DNA of 64,000 bases. It comes from Bombilactobacillus mellifer. Lineage in GTDB: Bacteria > Bacillota > Bacilli > Lactobacillales > Lactobacillaceae. The translations under genes were made by a program, and so were the position numbers. Numbering within the stretch: the first letter of the stretch is position 1; each line of letters begins with the position of its first letter. The notes under the pieces are model-generated. The model saw only the letters and a program-made list of their open reading frames with translations, had not been told where the DNA came from and made no database searches. Location of the stretch: NCBI RefSeq assembly GCF_000970795.1, contig NZ_KQ034028.1, forward strand, positions 281,161-345,160, written 5' to 3'. This document shows, piece after piece, positions 55,812-64,000 of the stretch.

Positions 55812-56750
55812 ATGATTGAATTTGAAAAACCTGTTATTACTAAAATTGATGAAGCAGATAACTATGGTAAATATGTTATTGAACCACTTGAACGTGGTTA
55901 TGGAACAACTTTAGGTAATTCATTGCGGCGGGTTTTGTTAGCATCTTTGCCAGGAACTGCAGTTTCTGATATTCAGATTGATGGAGTTTTACATGAATTT
56001 TCAACAATTGATGGTGTGTTAGAAGATGTAACTGAGATTGTTTTAAATATTAAGAAGCTTTCTTTGAAATTGCATTCTGATGAGGTCAAAAAAGTTGAAA
56101 TCAATGTAGATGGTCCTCAGACAGTAACTGCTGCGGATATTGAGACTGATGCAGATTTAGAGATTCTGGATCCTGATCAATATATTTGCTCGGTGGCTGA
56201 AGGTGGTCATTTCCATATGTGGATGAGTATCAAAAATGGCCGTGGGTATGTTCCCGCTGAACAAAACAAAACGGATGAAACTCCGATTGGTGTTTTACCT
56301 GTGGATTCAATTTTTACCCCTGTTTCTCGTGTCAATTATCAAGTTGAACATACTCGTGTAGGGAAACGAAACGATTTCGATAAATTGACGTTAGATGTTT
56401 GGACTAATGGATCGATTGACCCACGAGAAGCGATCAGTTTAGCCGCCAAAGTTTTAACTGAACATTTAACAATTTTTGTAGAATTGACTGACGAAGCCAA
56501 AAATGCCGAAATGATGGTTGAAAAAGAAGAAACTCGCAAAGAGAAGAAACTGGAAATGACCATTGAAGAGCTGGACTTATCAGTGCGTTCGTACAATTGC
56601 TTGAAGCGGGCCGGTATTAATACTGTTCAAGAATTAACTGACAAAACTGAATCTGACATGATGAAAGTGCGTAATCTAGGTCGCAAGTCACTAGAAGAAG
56701 TAAAAGTGAAATTGGAGAACTTAGGATTATCACTACGGCAAGATGACTAA
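55812..56750 (+). CDS. rpoA: RNA polymerase alpha subunit
   Basis: 312 residues. The N-terminal domain ([48 protein letters not shown]) dimerises and the C-terminal domain (from about residue 240, [22 protein letters not shown]) binds UP elements. The AAAGGGGC ribosome binding site is about 14 nt from the ATG, a longer distance than its neighbours. Confidence 0.98.
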   Translation: MIEFEKPVITKIDEADNYGKYVIEPLERGYGTTLGNSLRRVLLASLPGTAVSDIQIDGVLHEFSTIDGVLEDVTEIVLNIKKLSLKLHSDEVKKVEINVDGPQTVTAADIETDADLEILDPDQYICSVAEGGHFHMWMSIKNGRGYVPAEQNKTDETPIGVLPVDSIFTPVSRVNYQVEHTRVGKRNDFDKLTLDVWTNGSIDPREAISLAAKVLTEHLTIFVELTDEAKNAEMMVEKEETRKEKKLEMTIEELDLSVRSYNCLKRAGINTVQELTDKTESDMMKVRNLGRKSLEEVKVKLENLGLSLRQDD

Positions 56751-56770
56751 AAAAGATCGGAGGGACCAAC

Positions 56771-57151
56771 ATGAGTTATCGTAAGTTAGGGCGCCCATCA
56801 GCACAACGGAAAGCCATGTTACGTGATTTAACCACAGATTTATTGATTAATGAACATATCGTGACAACGGAAACTCGGGCGAAAGAAGTTCGAAAAACTA
56901 CAGAAAAAATGATTACCTTGGCTAAACGCGGTGATTTACATGCGCGGCGTTTGGCAGCACGTTATTTACGTCAAGAAGTCGCTAATATTAGCGAAGAAGA
57001 TGATGCCGTGGTTGTACAATCGGCTTTACAAAAATTGTTTAGCGACATTGCTCCACGTTATCAAGATCGCCAAGGCGGTTATACTCGTATTTTGAAGACA
57101 GAACCGCGCCGTGGTGATGCTGCACCAATGGCAATTATTGAACTAGTTTAA
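56771..57151 (+). CDS. rplQ: 50S ribosomal protein L17
   Basis: 126 residues, [25 protein letters not shown] and [31 protein letters not shown]. Last gene of the alpha operon; no clear terminator was recognised downstream, only the palindrome GAATGATCATTC near 57171. Confidence 0.98.
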   Translation: MSYRKLGRPSAQRKAMLRDLTTDLLINEHIVTTETRAKEVRKTTEKMITLAKRGDLHARRLAARYLRQEVANISEEDDAVVVQSALQKLFSDIAPRYQDRQGGYTRILKTEPRRGDAAPMAIIELV

Positions 57152-57371
57152 GCAGCTAATTATTAGAAACTGAATGATCATTCTTTCGATTAGTAGTGAG
57201 TGTTATGATGTTGGTTATGTTAACTAAGTCTAGCTCCAAAGCTTTCGCGCTACTTTTCGGGAATGGTTTTTTTTTACATAAAATTGACGCGGGCTCTCCT
57301 GAAAGCCGACCAGAGCAGCCCTTAATGTTGTGTTATGATGGACACAGACAATTTATAATTTGGGTGATAAA

Positions 57372-58208
57372 ATGGATCCAATTATTGAATTAGATCAGGT
57401 AAGTTATACTTATGAAAATGCGGCTCACCCCGCCTTACAACAAGTTTCCTTAACGGTAGCGGCTCATCAGTGGGTGGCTATTGTCGGCCTCAATGGTAGT
57501 GGTAAAAGCACCTTAGCGCAAATTTTAGATGGCTTGTTGCCGATCGATACGGGAACGATTAAAATTGGCGGACAACCTTTAACGACCGATAATCTTTGGC
57601 AAATGCGGCAGCAGATTGGGATGATTTTCCAAAATCCGGATCATCAATTTGTCGGAGCAACGGTAGAAGATGATGTGGCCTTTGGCTTGGAAAATCAGGG
57701 GATGCCGCGTGACCAAATGCAGCAGCGCGTGCACTGGGCCCTAGAGCAAGTCAAAATGACCGCTTTTGCCCATAAAGCGCCTCAAACTTTATCCGGGGGG
57801 CAAAAACAGCGCGTAGCGATTGCCGGAGTCATTGCCTTGCAGCCCCGCATTATTATTATGGATGAATCGACTAGTATGTTGGATCCTACAGGCCGCGAAG
57901 ATATTTTACGAATTATGCAGGACTTGCAACAGCAATTACAGATTACCATTTTATCAATTACGCACAGTATGGCTGAAATTGTGCAAGCTGATCAAATTGT
58001 CATTTTACAAGCCGGCCAGATTATTAAAACCGGTACAGTAGAACAAATATTTAGTAATTTACGAAATTTGACGGAATTAGGTTTGCAACCTCCGTTTACG
58101 CAACAACTCCAAGCCGATCTACGGGCGGCAGGAGTTCCAGTTACCGCTCAATATCACAACAAATCGAGGTTAATTCGCGAATTATGCCAATTACGTTTGA
58201 AAATGTAA
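57372..58208 (+). CDS. ecfA1: ECF transporter ATPase EcfA1
   Basis: 278 residues. Walker A GLNGSGKST, Q-loop IFQNPDHQFVGATVEDDVAFGLEN, signature LSGGQKQRVAIAGVI, Walker B IIIMDESTSMLD and switch SITHSMAE. Energises vitamin and metal uptake with EcfA2, EcfT and exchangeable S components encoded elsewhere. ATG 57372 follows GGGTG; TATAAT at 57354-57359 might be its -10 but lies very near. Confidence 0.93.
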   Translation: MDPIIELDQVSYTYENAAHPALQQVSLTVAAHQWVAIVGLNGSGKSTLAQILDGLLPIDTGTIKIGGQPLTTDNLWQMRQQIGMIFQNPDHQFVGATVEDDVAFGLENQGMPRDQMQQRVHWALEQVKMTAFAHKAPQTLSGGQKQRVAIAGVIALQPRIIIMDESTSMLDPTGREDILRIMQDLQQQLQITILSITHSMAEIVQADQIVILQAGQIIKTGTVEQIFSNLRNLTELGLQPPFTQQLQADLRAAGVPVTAQYHNKSRLIRELCQLRLKM

Positions 58209-59044
58209 CACATATTTATCAATCCAGTGGTCCGTTAGCTGCCACGGGAATTAAAAATGTTAACTTGACGATTAATGACGGCGATTTTGTGGCGATTATT
58301 GGGCAAACGGGCAGTGGCAAATCAACACTGGTGCAACATATGAACGCACTCTTAAAGCCGACAGCGGGAGTCATTCATATCGGAGAACGGGCGATTACTC
58401 CTGATTCCAAAAATAAGCATCTCAAAAAATTACGCCAAAAAGTGGGGATGGTTTTTCAATTTCCAGAAGCACAACTGTTTGAAGATACGGTGCTGAAAGA
58501 TATTTGTTTTGGTCCCCAAAATTTTGGCGCTAGTGTAACGCAGGCTCAAGCGACAGCGCGAGAAATGCTGGATTTAGTCAAATTACCAGCGGATATTGCA
58601 GAACAGTCGCCCTTTGACTTGTCCGGCGGACAAATGCGCCGGGTGGCGATTGCCGGCGTCCTAGCAGCCCGACCGCAAGTGTTAATCTTAGATGAACCGA
58701 CGGCGGGATTGGATCCTCAAGCGCATACTGAATTAATGGAACTCTTTGCGAATTTAAATCGGCAAGGGACCACGATTATTTTAATTTCTCATCAAATGGA
58801 AGATGTAGCACAATATTGTAATCGCGTTTTAATTATGGAAAATGCCCAGTTGATTCGAAGCACTACGCCGCAGATGCTCTTTAATGACCAGGATTTTATA
58901 ATCCAGCACAACTTACAAGTTCCGGAAGCGACTGCTTTTGCCCAGGAGCTAGTCCAACAAGGTTTTCAGTTTGAGTCGTTGCCAATTACTGAACCGCAAT
59001 TAGTGCAACAATTACGACGGCAATTAGGAGGTATAAATGGGTAA
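58184..59044 (+). CDS. ecfA2: ECF transporter ATPase EcfA2
   Basis: 286 residues, second ATPase. Walker A GQTGSGKST, VFQFPEAQLFEDTVLKDICFGPQNFG, signature LSGGQMRRVAIAGVL, Walker B VLILDEPTAGLD, switch LISHQMED. Its start overlaps ecfA1 by 25 bp, so the two are coupled. Confidence 0.95.
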   Translation: MPITFENVTHIYQSSGPLAATGIKNVNLTINDGDFVAIIGQTGSGKSTLVQHMNALLKPTAGVIHIGERAITPDSKNKHLKKLRQKVGMVFQFPEAQLFEDTVLKDICFGPQNFGASVTQAQATAREMLDLVKLPADIAEQSPFDLSGGQMRRVAIAGVLAARPQVLILDEPTAGLDPQAHTELMELFANLNRQGTTIILISHQMEDVAQYCNRVLIMENAQLIRSTTPQMLFNDQDFIIQHNLQVPEATAFAQELVQQGFQFESLPITEPQLVQQLRRQLGGING

Positions 59045-59834
59045 ATTAATTATTGGCCGCTATTTACCAGGAGATTCCTTGATTCATCATTTAGACCCAC
59101 GTGGCAAATTTGTGGGTACTTTTTTATTTGTGCTGATTGTTTTTTTGGCCAATAATTGGGAAACTTATCTGCTCTTAACAGCTTTTGTCCTGCTGGCAGT
59201 GAAATTATCGGGCATCTCGTTGAAATTTTTTATTAAAGGGATTCGCCCCATGATTTATTTGATCTTATTTACAGTGTTACTGCAAATGTTCTTTACGCCG
59301 GGAGGAGATCCCTTTTGGCAATGGGGGATTTTTTCTCTCTCAAAGTTAAGCATTCTCAATGGGCTTTTTATTTTTATTCGGTTTTTATTAATTATTTTTA
59401 TTTCTACCTTATTAACAGTCACTACTACGCCGCTGCAAATGTCGGATGCGATGGAGTATTTGCTAAAGCCGTTAAGAATTGTTCATTTTCCGGTAGATGA
59501 AGTTGCGTTGATGTTATCGATTGCTTTACAGTTTATTCCGTTGCTCTCAGATGAAACCACTAAAATTATGAATGCTCAGCGGGCCCGCGGAGTCGATTTT
59601 GGTGAGGGGAGTCTCATTAATCAAATTAAAGCCGTAGTACCGATTTTAATTCCCTTATTTGTTAGTAGTTTTAATATTGCCTATGATTTGTCAGTCGCAA
59701 TGGAATCACGGGGCTATCATGGCAGCGAGGGGCGCAGTAAATATCGACAACTACAGTGGCAAGCAGCTGATACTTGGATGTTAGTGGTTTTTGGTTTGTT
59801 AGCAGTTTGTTTAATCGGATTACGGAGTTATTAA
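59037..59834 (+). CDS. ecfT: ECF transporter transmembrane protein EcfT
   Basis: 265 residues; several hydrophobic helices and the two coupling motifs with Ala-Arg-Gly ([12 protein letters not shown]) and the SRGYHG segment. Overlaps the ecfA2 stop by 8 bp and truA by 1 bp. Confidence 0.95.
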   Translation: MGKLIIGRYLPGDSLIHHLDPRGKFVGTFLFVLIVFLANNWETYLLLTAFVLLAVKLSGISLKFFIKGIRPMIYLILFTVLLQMFFTPGGDPFWQWGIFSLSKLSILNGLFIFIRFLLIIFISTLLTVTTTPLQMSDAMEYLLKPLRIVHFPVDEVALMLSIALQFIPLLSDETTKIMNAQRARGVDFGEGSLINQIKAVVPILIPLFVSSFNIAYDLSVAMESRGYHGSEGRSKYRQLQWQAADTWMLVVFGLLAVCLIGLRSY

Positions 59835-60577
59835 TGACAAATTATAAAGCAACTTTACAGTATGATGGCACGCGCTATCACGGTTTTCAACGCCAGCCGC
59901 AGTTATTAACGATTCAAGGAGTAATTGAAGCGGCACTGCAGAAGATGACCAAGGGCCAGCCCGTAGAAGTCATTGGTTCAGGGCGGACCGATGCCGGCGT
60001 CCATGCCTATGGTCAGGTGATTTCTTTTGATTATCCCAACCATTTACCAGTGCATAGCATGTTGAAAGCATTGAATAGTCTAATGCCTTTAGATATTTTA
60101 TTTACCGAAGTGCAGGCCGTGAGTCCGCAATTTCATGCCCGTTTTGACGTGCAAAGCAAAATTTACGAATATCGGGTGGCTTTAGGGCGGTATACGAATC
60201 CTTTTTTGCGGCTGTATACCGGACATTATCCCTATCAGATAGACCTGCAACGACTCCAGATTGCGATGGCGGATTTAGTCGGCACCCATGACTTTAGTAG
60301 TTTTGCCGCTAGCGGCGGCGTGATTCAAAACAAAGTGCGAACCATTTATACTGCCCAAGTGGATAGTACTAATTATCCGGTAGAGATTAGGTTAATCTTT
60401 CATGGTAATGGTTTTTTATATAATATGGTTCGGATTATGGTGGCCACTTTATTGGAAATTGCGAGTGGCCGACGTGCCCAACATGATATTCAACGGTTGT
60501 TCAACGTCCGTGATCGCCAACAGGCACGCATGACAGCCCCTGCCAGTGGGTTATATTTACAAAAAGTTTATTATTAA
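59834..60577 (+). CDS. truA: tRNA pseudouridine(38-40) synthase
   Basis: 247 residues from [22 protein letters not shown]. The catalytic Asp is in [18 protein letters not shown]. Isomerises uridines 38-40 of the anticodon arm. The ATG overlaps the ecfT TAA (TAATG); the longer upstream reading lies inside ecfT. Confidence 0.96.
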   Translation: MTNYKATLQYDGTRYHGFQRQPQLLTIQGVIEAALQKMTKGQPVEVIGSGRTDAGVHAYGQVISFDYPNHLPVHSMLKALNSLMPLDILFTEVQAVSPQFHARFDVQSKIYEYRVALGRYTNPFLRLYTGHYPYQIDLQRLQIAMADLVGTHDFSSFAASGGVIQNKVRTIYTAQVDSTNYPVEIRLIFHGNGFLYNMVRIMVATLLEIASGRRAQHDIQRLFNVRDRQQARMTAPASGLYLQKVYY

Positions 60578-60587
60578 AAAAATTTGT

Positions 60588-60616
60588 TTGCTTAATGATT
60601 GATTTCATAGTATACT
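60588..60616 (+). promoter_or_regulatory. Promoter of rplM-rpsI
   Basis: TTGCTT (60588-60593), 17 bp, TATACT (60611-60616). Predicted start near 60623, giving about 76 nt of leader. Confidence 0.8.
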
Positions 60617-60622
60617 TTTTCA

Positions 60623-60698
60623 TGGTATTGTTTACCCCACGATAGGCCCCGGAAACTTATTGAGTGTGTAAACAGGCACAGATATTGGAGGAAAATAC
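60623..60698 (+). ncRNA. Probable L13 ribosomal-protein leader
   Basis: GTTTAC (60630-60635) pairs with GTAAAC (60668-60673), enclosing GC-rich CCCCACGATAGGCCCCGG. Position and size fit an rplM leader bound by L13, as known in Firmicutes. The exact family match was not tested. Confidence 0.5.
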
Positions 60699-61142
60699 AT
60701 GCGTACAACACCTTTAGCGAAAGCAAGCTCAGTTGAACGTAAATGGTATCTCATTGATGCCACGGATGTTGTTTTAGGACGGCTATCCTCAGCAGTGGCT
60801 ACGATTTTACGTGGCAAGAATAAACCAACTTATACCCCAAACGTTGATACGGGCGATAATGTGATTATTATTAATGCAGAAAAGGTTAAACTAACTGGTC
60901 GAAAAGCGACTGATAAGATTTACTATCATCATAGTAATCATCCTGGTGGCTTGAAAGCTATTTCGGCTGGCAAGATGCGGGCTGAAAAGCCAGAACGCTT
61001 AATTGAAACTTCCATTCGGGGAATGTTGCCAAAGAATTCTCTTGGCCGTCAACAATTTAAAAAATTGTATGTTTATGCAGGTTCAGAACATAAGCATGCG
61101 GCGCAACAACCAGAAGTTTTAGACATTAATAAGTTGATTTAA
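60699..61142 (+). CDS. rplM: 50S ribosomal protein L13
   Basis: 147 residues, [40 protein letters not shown] and the C-terminal [17 protein letters not shown]. An early assembly protein. AGGAGGACA precedes the next gene. Confidence 0.98.
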   Translation: MRTTPLAKASSVERKWYLIDATDVVLGRLSSAVATILRGKNKPTYTPNVDTGDNVIIINAEKVKLTGRKATDKIYYHHSNHPGGLKAISAGKMRAEKPERLIETSIRGMLPKNSLGRQQFKKLYVYAGSEHKHAAQQPEVLDINKLI

Positions 61143-61155
61143 GGAGGACAAAAAT

Positions 61156-61548
61156 TTGGCACAAGTATCTTATGCAGGTACTGGTCGGCGTAAAGACTCA
61201 GTTGCGCGGGTGCGCTTAGTACCTGGTAAAGGCAAAGTTACAATCAATGATCGGGATGCACGCGACTACATTCCTTCACCTAGTTTAATCAAAGACTTAA
61301 AACAACCCTTAGATATTACAGAAACGGCTACCAGCTACGACGTAGTAGTAAACGTTAATGGTGGCGGCTTTGCCGGTCAAGCCGGCGCTATTCGTCACGG
61401 CATTGCCCGGGCTTTATTAGAAGTTGATCCTGATTTTCGGGGACCTTTGAAGCGTGCGGGAATGTTAACACGTGATCCGCGGATGAAAGAACGGAAAAAA
61501 CCAGGTCTGAAAAAGGCCCGGAAAGCTTCACAATTCTCCAAACGTTAG
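61156..61548 (+). CDS. rpsI: 30S ribosomal protein S9
   Basis: 130 residues, TTG start after [26 protein letters not shown] and the end [25 protein letters not shown], whose terminal KR contacts P-site tRNA. Confidence 0.98.
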   Translation: MAQVSYAGTGRRKDSVARVRLVPGKGKVTINDRDARDYIPSPSLIKDLKQPLDITETATSYDVVVNVNGGGFAGQAGAIRHGIARALLEVDPDFRGPLKRAGMLTRDPRMKERKKPGLKKARKASQFSKR

Positions 61549-61570
61549 GGAGTTTATTTTCCAGAAGATC

Positions 61571-61603
61571 AGCACTTTCTCAATAGAGGAAGTGCTTTTT
61601 TTG
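61571..61603 (+). terminator. Terminator after rpsI
   Basis: AGCACTTTCT pairs with AGGAAGTGCT, with a mid-stem mismatch, followed by TTTTTTT. Confidence 0.85.
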
Positions 61604-62043
61604 TATAAAATATTTGGATTCATCAGATTAACTGAAACAGTAGCAGACGATTCATTAAATCATGGTAAGTATAAAGCTTTAGAATAACTAGTATTTTAAA
61701 GTAGCAGTAGAAATTACAAATACATCACGCAACTTATCAAAGATTTACTGGTGAACAAGTCGTTATCAACCGTTAGTGCAAGCCCATTTTCCAGCTTGGC
61801 ATCCGGTGGGGGCAATAAGCACTACCTTACAACTTAGTCTAATATTATTGCTTAAAAATTATGTAAATACTCAAAAAAAGTTATATAAGCCTGTTAAAGT
61901 GATGGAAAACAAAAAGTATTTTATGACAATTTGAATTATTTTAGAGCGTCCGGTTAGATTTTTGGAGGGCCGTACCGTATAATTCAGTCAGAACATATTT
62001 ATATGTTTTGTTTTGGACGCTAATATGTTAGAGGGGTTTAAAT
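61604..62043. other. Gene-free region upstream of the surface-protein gene
   Basis: Nothing recognisable as a gene or RNA. TATAAT (61978-61983) with a weak upstream -35 is the probable promoter. AACATATTTATATGTT around 61992-62007 is a short inverted repeat in the 5' leader. Confidence 0.45.
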
Positions 62044-64000
62044 ATGAATAATAAGAAATTAACCTACTTAGGTTTAGTGGGGGTCTCTGCCTTAGCTTTA
62101 GGCACGGCGCCTGCAGTTTCGGCAGTTGCTTCCAGTGCTAATGTGTGCGCAACACAATTGCAAAAAGTAGCTGGTTCAAAGGCTGACAAGCAAAAAGAAG
62201 CGAATAGTTTGTCGTCGCAACTAGCAGCTGCGAAACAGAATTATAAGAAAGTATCTGCTCAAAGCAATGCTAAAATTCAAGCTGCGAAAGATGCCATTGC
62301 CGCTAAGCAAAAAGTGGTTGATGCAGCGCAGAAGAAATTGGAGGCCGCTAAAGCTGATTTTAAGCAAAAGAATGATGCTTTGGCCGCTGAAAAGGATAAA
62401 CAAGCTGCCACAATCGCCAATGCTAAGCAAGTTAATAAGTTAGCACAGCAGCAATTGGACGCTCAGCAGCAAAAAGTTGATCAAGCAGCCCAAAAGGTTC
62501 AAAATGCGAAGAGCAATTTACAAGCTAAAAAAGATGCTTTAGCCGCAGAAAGAGACAAACAAGCTCCAGTAATTGCTGACGCTAAGAAGTTAGCCAAAGG
62601 TGCACAAGACCAATTGGATGCGCAACAACAAAAAGTTAATCAATTCAAACAAGAATTGGCACTAGCCCAAAATGCTTCAGCTCAAAACCAGGCAGCTCTG
62701 GAAACAGCTGGCCAAAATTATACTAGTGCTGCTAATGCTTCTACTGAAGCTAATTCCAAAGCTGACGAAGCTCAAGCTGCTTTTGAAAAAGCGCAAGATG
62801 ATTTAGCAAATGCCTCTGGGAATAATGCCGCCAAATCGAGATTAGAAGAACTAGCTCAATCTGATGCACAAGCTAAAGCAGAAATGGATCAGGCTAATGC
62901 AGTTTTAAAAAACAAGCAGGATGCTTTGGCTCAGGCTCGCCAACAAGAGCAAACTGATAGCGCAGCTCTCGATAAAGCTCAAGACGATCGTAGTCAAGCA
63001 CTTTACAATCTCAATCAAGCGCTCAAGCAGGACAACCAACAACTTGACTCTTTAGGAGCACAGATATCTAACGCAGTCCGTAATCTTAACAACGCCTCAG
63101 GTCGCGTTGATAGCAAAAAACAAGCTCGCACCGCAGCTCAGGACGTGGCTCAGAGGAATCCAAATAATGAGGACCTCCAAGGTCAATTCCATGAAGCAGA
63201 TGTGCTCTATAATAGTGCAGTAGAAGATTTTCAAAATGCTTCTGCTAATTTAGCTAGACTGACAGCTGCTAAATCTAACCTTCAAAATACCATTAGTGCT
63301 GAGCAAAGCGCACTTGAAGAGGCCCAGAATGGTCAGGCTGTTAAAGATGCTCAAAATAAAGTAAATGCAACTCGAGGCCAAATCGACAAACTGTCTGATG
63401 CGGTAGCTGCTGAACAAAGTAATAATCAATCGATTAAGGATAAAACGGACCGTACCTTAAGTCAAAATGCTGCGGAAAGAGCTCAATTAGAGCAACAAGT
63501 TGGCAAACCTAGTGCTGATTTTAATCAAGTTAAAGACAAATTCGACAAGGCTCATGCCGCCTTTAACGAGGCCAATGACAAAGCTAATGAACTCAAAGGT
63601 AAAGCTGACGCCGCTAAAGAACAAGTTGGCAAAGCTCAAAGCGCTGCTGATAGTTCCAAGGATGCCTTATCAAAGGCTCATAAAAATTTGGATGTTTCTC
63701 AAGCAGAAATGGATCAATTAACCCAAAGCTTGAAGGATATCTTTGACTTCGCTGAAAAGCAAGAAGAAGCAGCTCAAGACGCTGTCAGCGCCAAGGCTAA
63801 AGATGTCGATGTTGCCCAAAAGGCACTAGATGACGGCAATGTTGTTTTAGGTGCCGAACAGGCCAAAATGAATGAGTTGGTCAATACGCTCAAACCATCC
63901 ATGGATGCAGCTAATAAACAACTAGAAGCTGCTGAAGACGCTGTAACTGCTAAACAAGATGCTGCAGGTGCTGCCCAAAAGGCGGTAGATGCTGCTCAAG
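62044..64000 (+). CDS. Secreted coiled-coil surface protein (3'-truncated by window)
   Basis: Open from ATG 62044 to the window end, over 650 codons, with GAGGGG upstream. MNNKKLTYLGLVGVSALALGTAPAVSA is a signal peptide with probable cleavage after AVSA. The mature part is nearly all Ala, Gln, Lys, Asp, Asn with heptad-like runs, so a long extended coiled coil. A block of 53 residues is repeated, marked by DALAAEKDKQA and DALAAERDKQA followed by LDAQQQKV. Such proteins in lactobacilli are often cell-wall-bound adhesins or S-layer-like stalks with a C-terminal anchor, which would lie beyond the window. The Cys in the early mature region is unusual. Low-complexity composition makes family naming unsafe. 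Confidence 0.85.
   Translation, partial: MNNKKLTYLGLVGVSALALGTAPAVSAVASSANVCATQLQKVAGSKADKQKEANSLSSQLAAAKQNYKKVSAQSNAKIQAAKDAIAAKQKVVDAAQKKLEAAKADFKQKNDALAAEKDKQAATIANAKQVNKLAQQQLDAQQQKVDQAAQKVQNAKSNLQAKKDALAAERDKQAPVIADAKKLAKGAQDQLDAQQQKVNQFKQELALAQNASAQNQAALETAGQNYTSAANASTEANSKADEAQAAFEKAQDDLANASGNNAAKSRLEELAQSDAQAKAEMDQANAVLKNKQDALAQARQQEQTDSAALDKAQDDRSQALYNLNQALKQDNQQLDSLGAQISNAVRNLNNASGRVDSKKQARTAAQDVAQRNPNNEDLQGQFHEADVLYNSAVEDFQNASANLARLTAAKSNLQNTISAEQSALEEAQNGQAVKDAQNKVNATRGQIDKLSDAVAAEQSNNQSIKDKTDRTLSQNAAERAQLEQQVGKPSADFNQVKDKFDKAHAAFNEANDKANELKGKADAAKEQVGKAQSAADSSKDALSKAHKNLDVSQAEMDQLTQSLKDIFDFAEKQEEAAQDAVSAKAKDVDVAQKALDDGNVVLGAEQAKMNELVNTLKPSMDAANKQLEAAEDAVTAKQDAAGAAQKAVDAAQ

Noticed and set aside
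54354..56596. Antisense ORFs across ribosomal protein genes
   Set aside because: They mirror conserved genes on the plus strand, have no ribosome binding sites and no recognisable domains.
57196..57393. Short plus-strand frame before ecfA1
   Set aside because: Ends inside ecfA1, with no ribosome binding site or recognisable protein features.
61604..62043. Possible decayed gene between rpsI and the surface-protein gene
   Set aside because: Conceptual frames are full of stops and no motif was recognised; kept as non-coding.
63500..63721. Alternative-frame ORF inside the surface protein
   Set aside because: It is out of frame with the long signal-peptide-led reading and is a by-product of the repetitive composition.
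1..64000. tRNA, rRNA, CRISPR array, prophage or insertion sequence
   Set aside because: No cloverleaf-type sequence, no repeat-spacer pattern, no transposase or integrase motif was found; the only dispersed repeat is the 19-mer at 5316 and 6946.

Overview
The window looks like a chromosomal segment from a low-GC Firmicute of the Lactobacillaceae. Support comes from AT-rich genes with strong AGGAGG-type ribosome binding sites, frequent TTG/GTG starts, a type-Z (zinc) S14, an S10-spc-alpha ribosomal superoperon followed by ecfA1-ecfA2-ecfT-truA-rplM-rpsI, a C69 dipeptidase, a fused GlnP-type transporter and an inositol operon containing iolK, as known from lactobacilli. Genus and species cannot be fixed from the sequence alone. 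No tRNA, rRNA, CRISPR array, phage gene or insertion sequence was recognised.

Layout. 1-1.5 kb: the 3' part of a type I restriction HsdR gene. 1.8-4.5 kb: a MarR regulator with a perfect 24-bp palindromic operator on its promoter, and a UvrA-like ABC ATPase interrupted by one in-frame TAG. 4.6-6.5 kb: a YbaK/ProX-type prolyl-tRNA editing protein and a quinone-oxidoreductase gene broken by a +1 frameshift. 7-9.6 kb (minus): argG-argH. 9.7-13.5 kb: a long leader (strong promoter, 16-codon leader peptide, competing hairpins, two terminators) ahead of a GlnP-type transporter, its ATPase and an M20 peptidase. 13.6-14.7 kb: divergent Lrp-type regulator and isochorismatase-family hydrolase.

15-22.5 kb: iolR, then iolB-iolC-iolD-iolJ-iolK-iolA, the lower part of inositol catabolism without iolG, iolE or iolT. 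22.8-30.1 kb: a sugar-acid island. gudD, a second enolase-superfamily dehydratase and a lactonase run on the minus strand. A LysR gene, a D-2-hydroxyacid dehydrogenase and an SLC13/DASS transporter run on the plus strand. Together they suggest uptake of an aldarate such as glucarate, lactone opening, dehydration, and reduction of a later intermediate.

30.5-43 kb: a glycine-betaine-type opu ABC transporter with CBS domains, a ketopantoate-reductase-family gene, a B3/B4-domain protein, dps, a C69 dipeptidase, a two-helix membrane protein predicted to be translated leaderless, an orphan PTS IIC, guanine deaminase with an NCS2 purine permease, and a nicotinamidase-like gene.

43.1-57.2 kb: the S10-spc-alpha ribosomal superoperon from rpsJ to rplQ, including secY, adk, infA, rpmJ and rpoA, with an extra promoter plus hairpin before infA. 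57.4-61.5 kb: ecfA1A2T, truA, rplM, rpsI. From 62.0 kb to the right edge: a secreted, Ala/Gln/Lys-rich coiled-coil surface protein with about 53-residue repeats, open at the window end.

Most of the window is ordinary core genome. The observations most worth following are the leader at 9.7-10.05 kb, the sugar-acid island beside the truncated inositol operon, the clean single lesions in the UvrA-like and oxidoreductase genes, and the infA promoter-hairpin.
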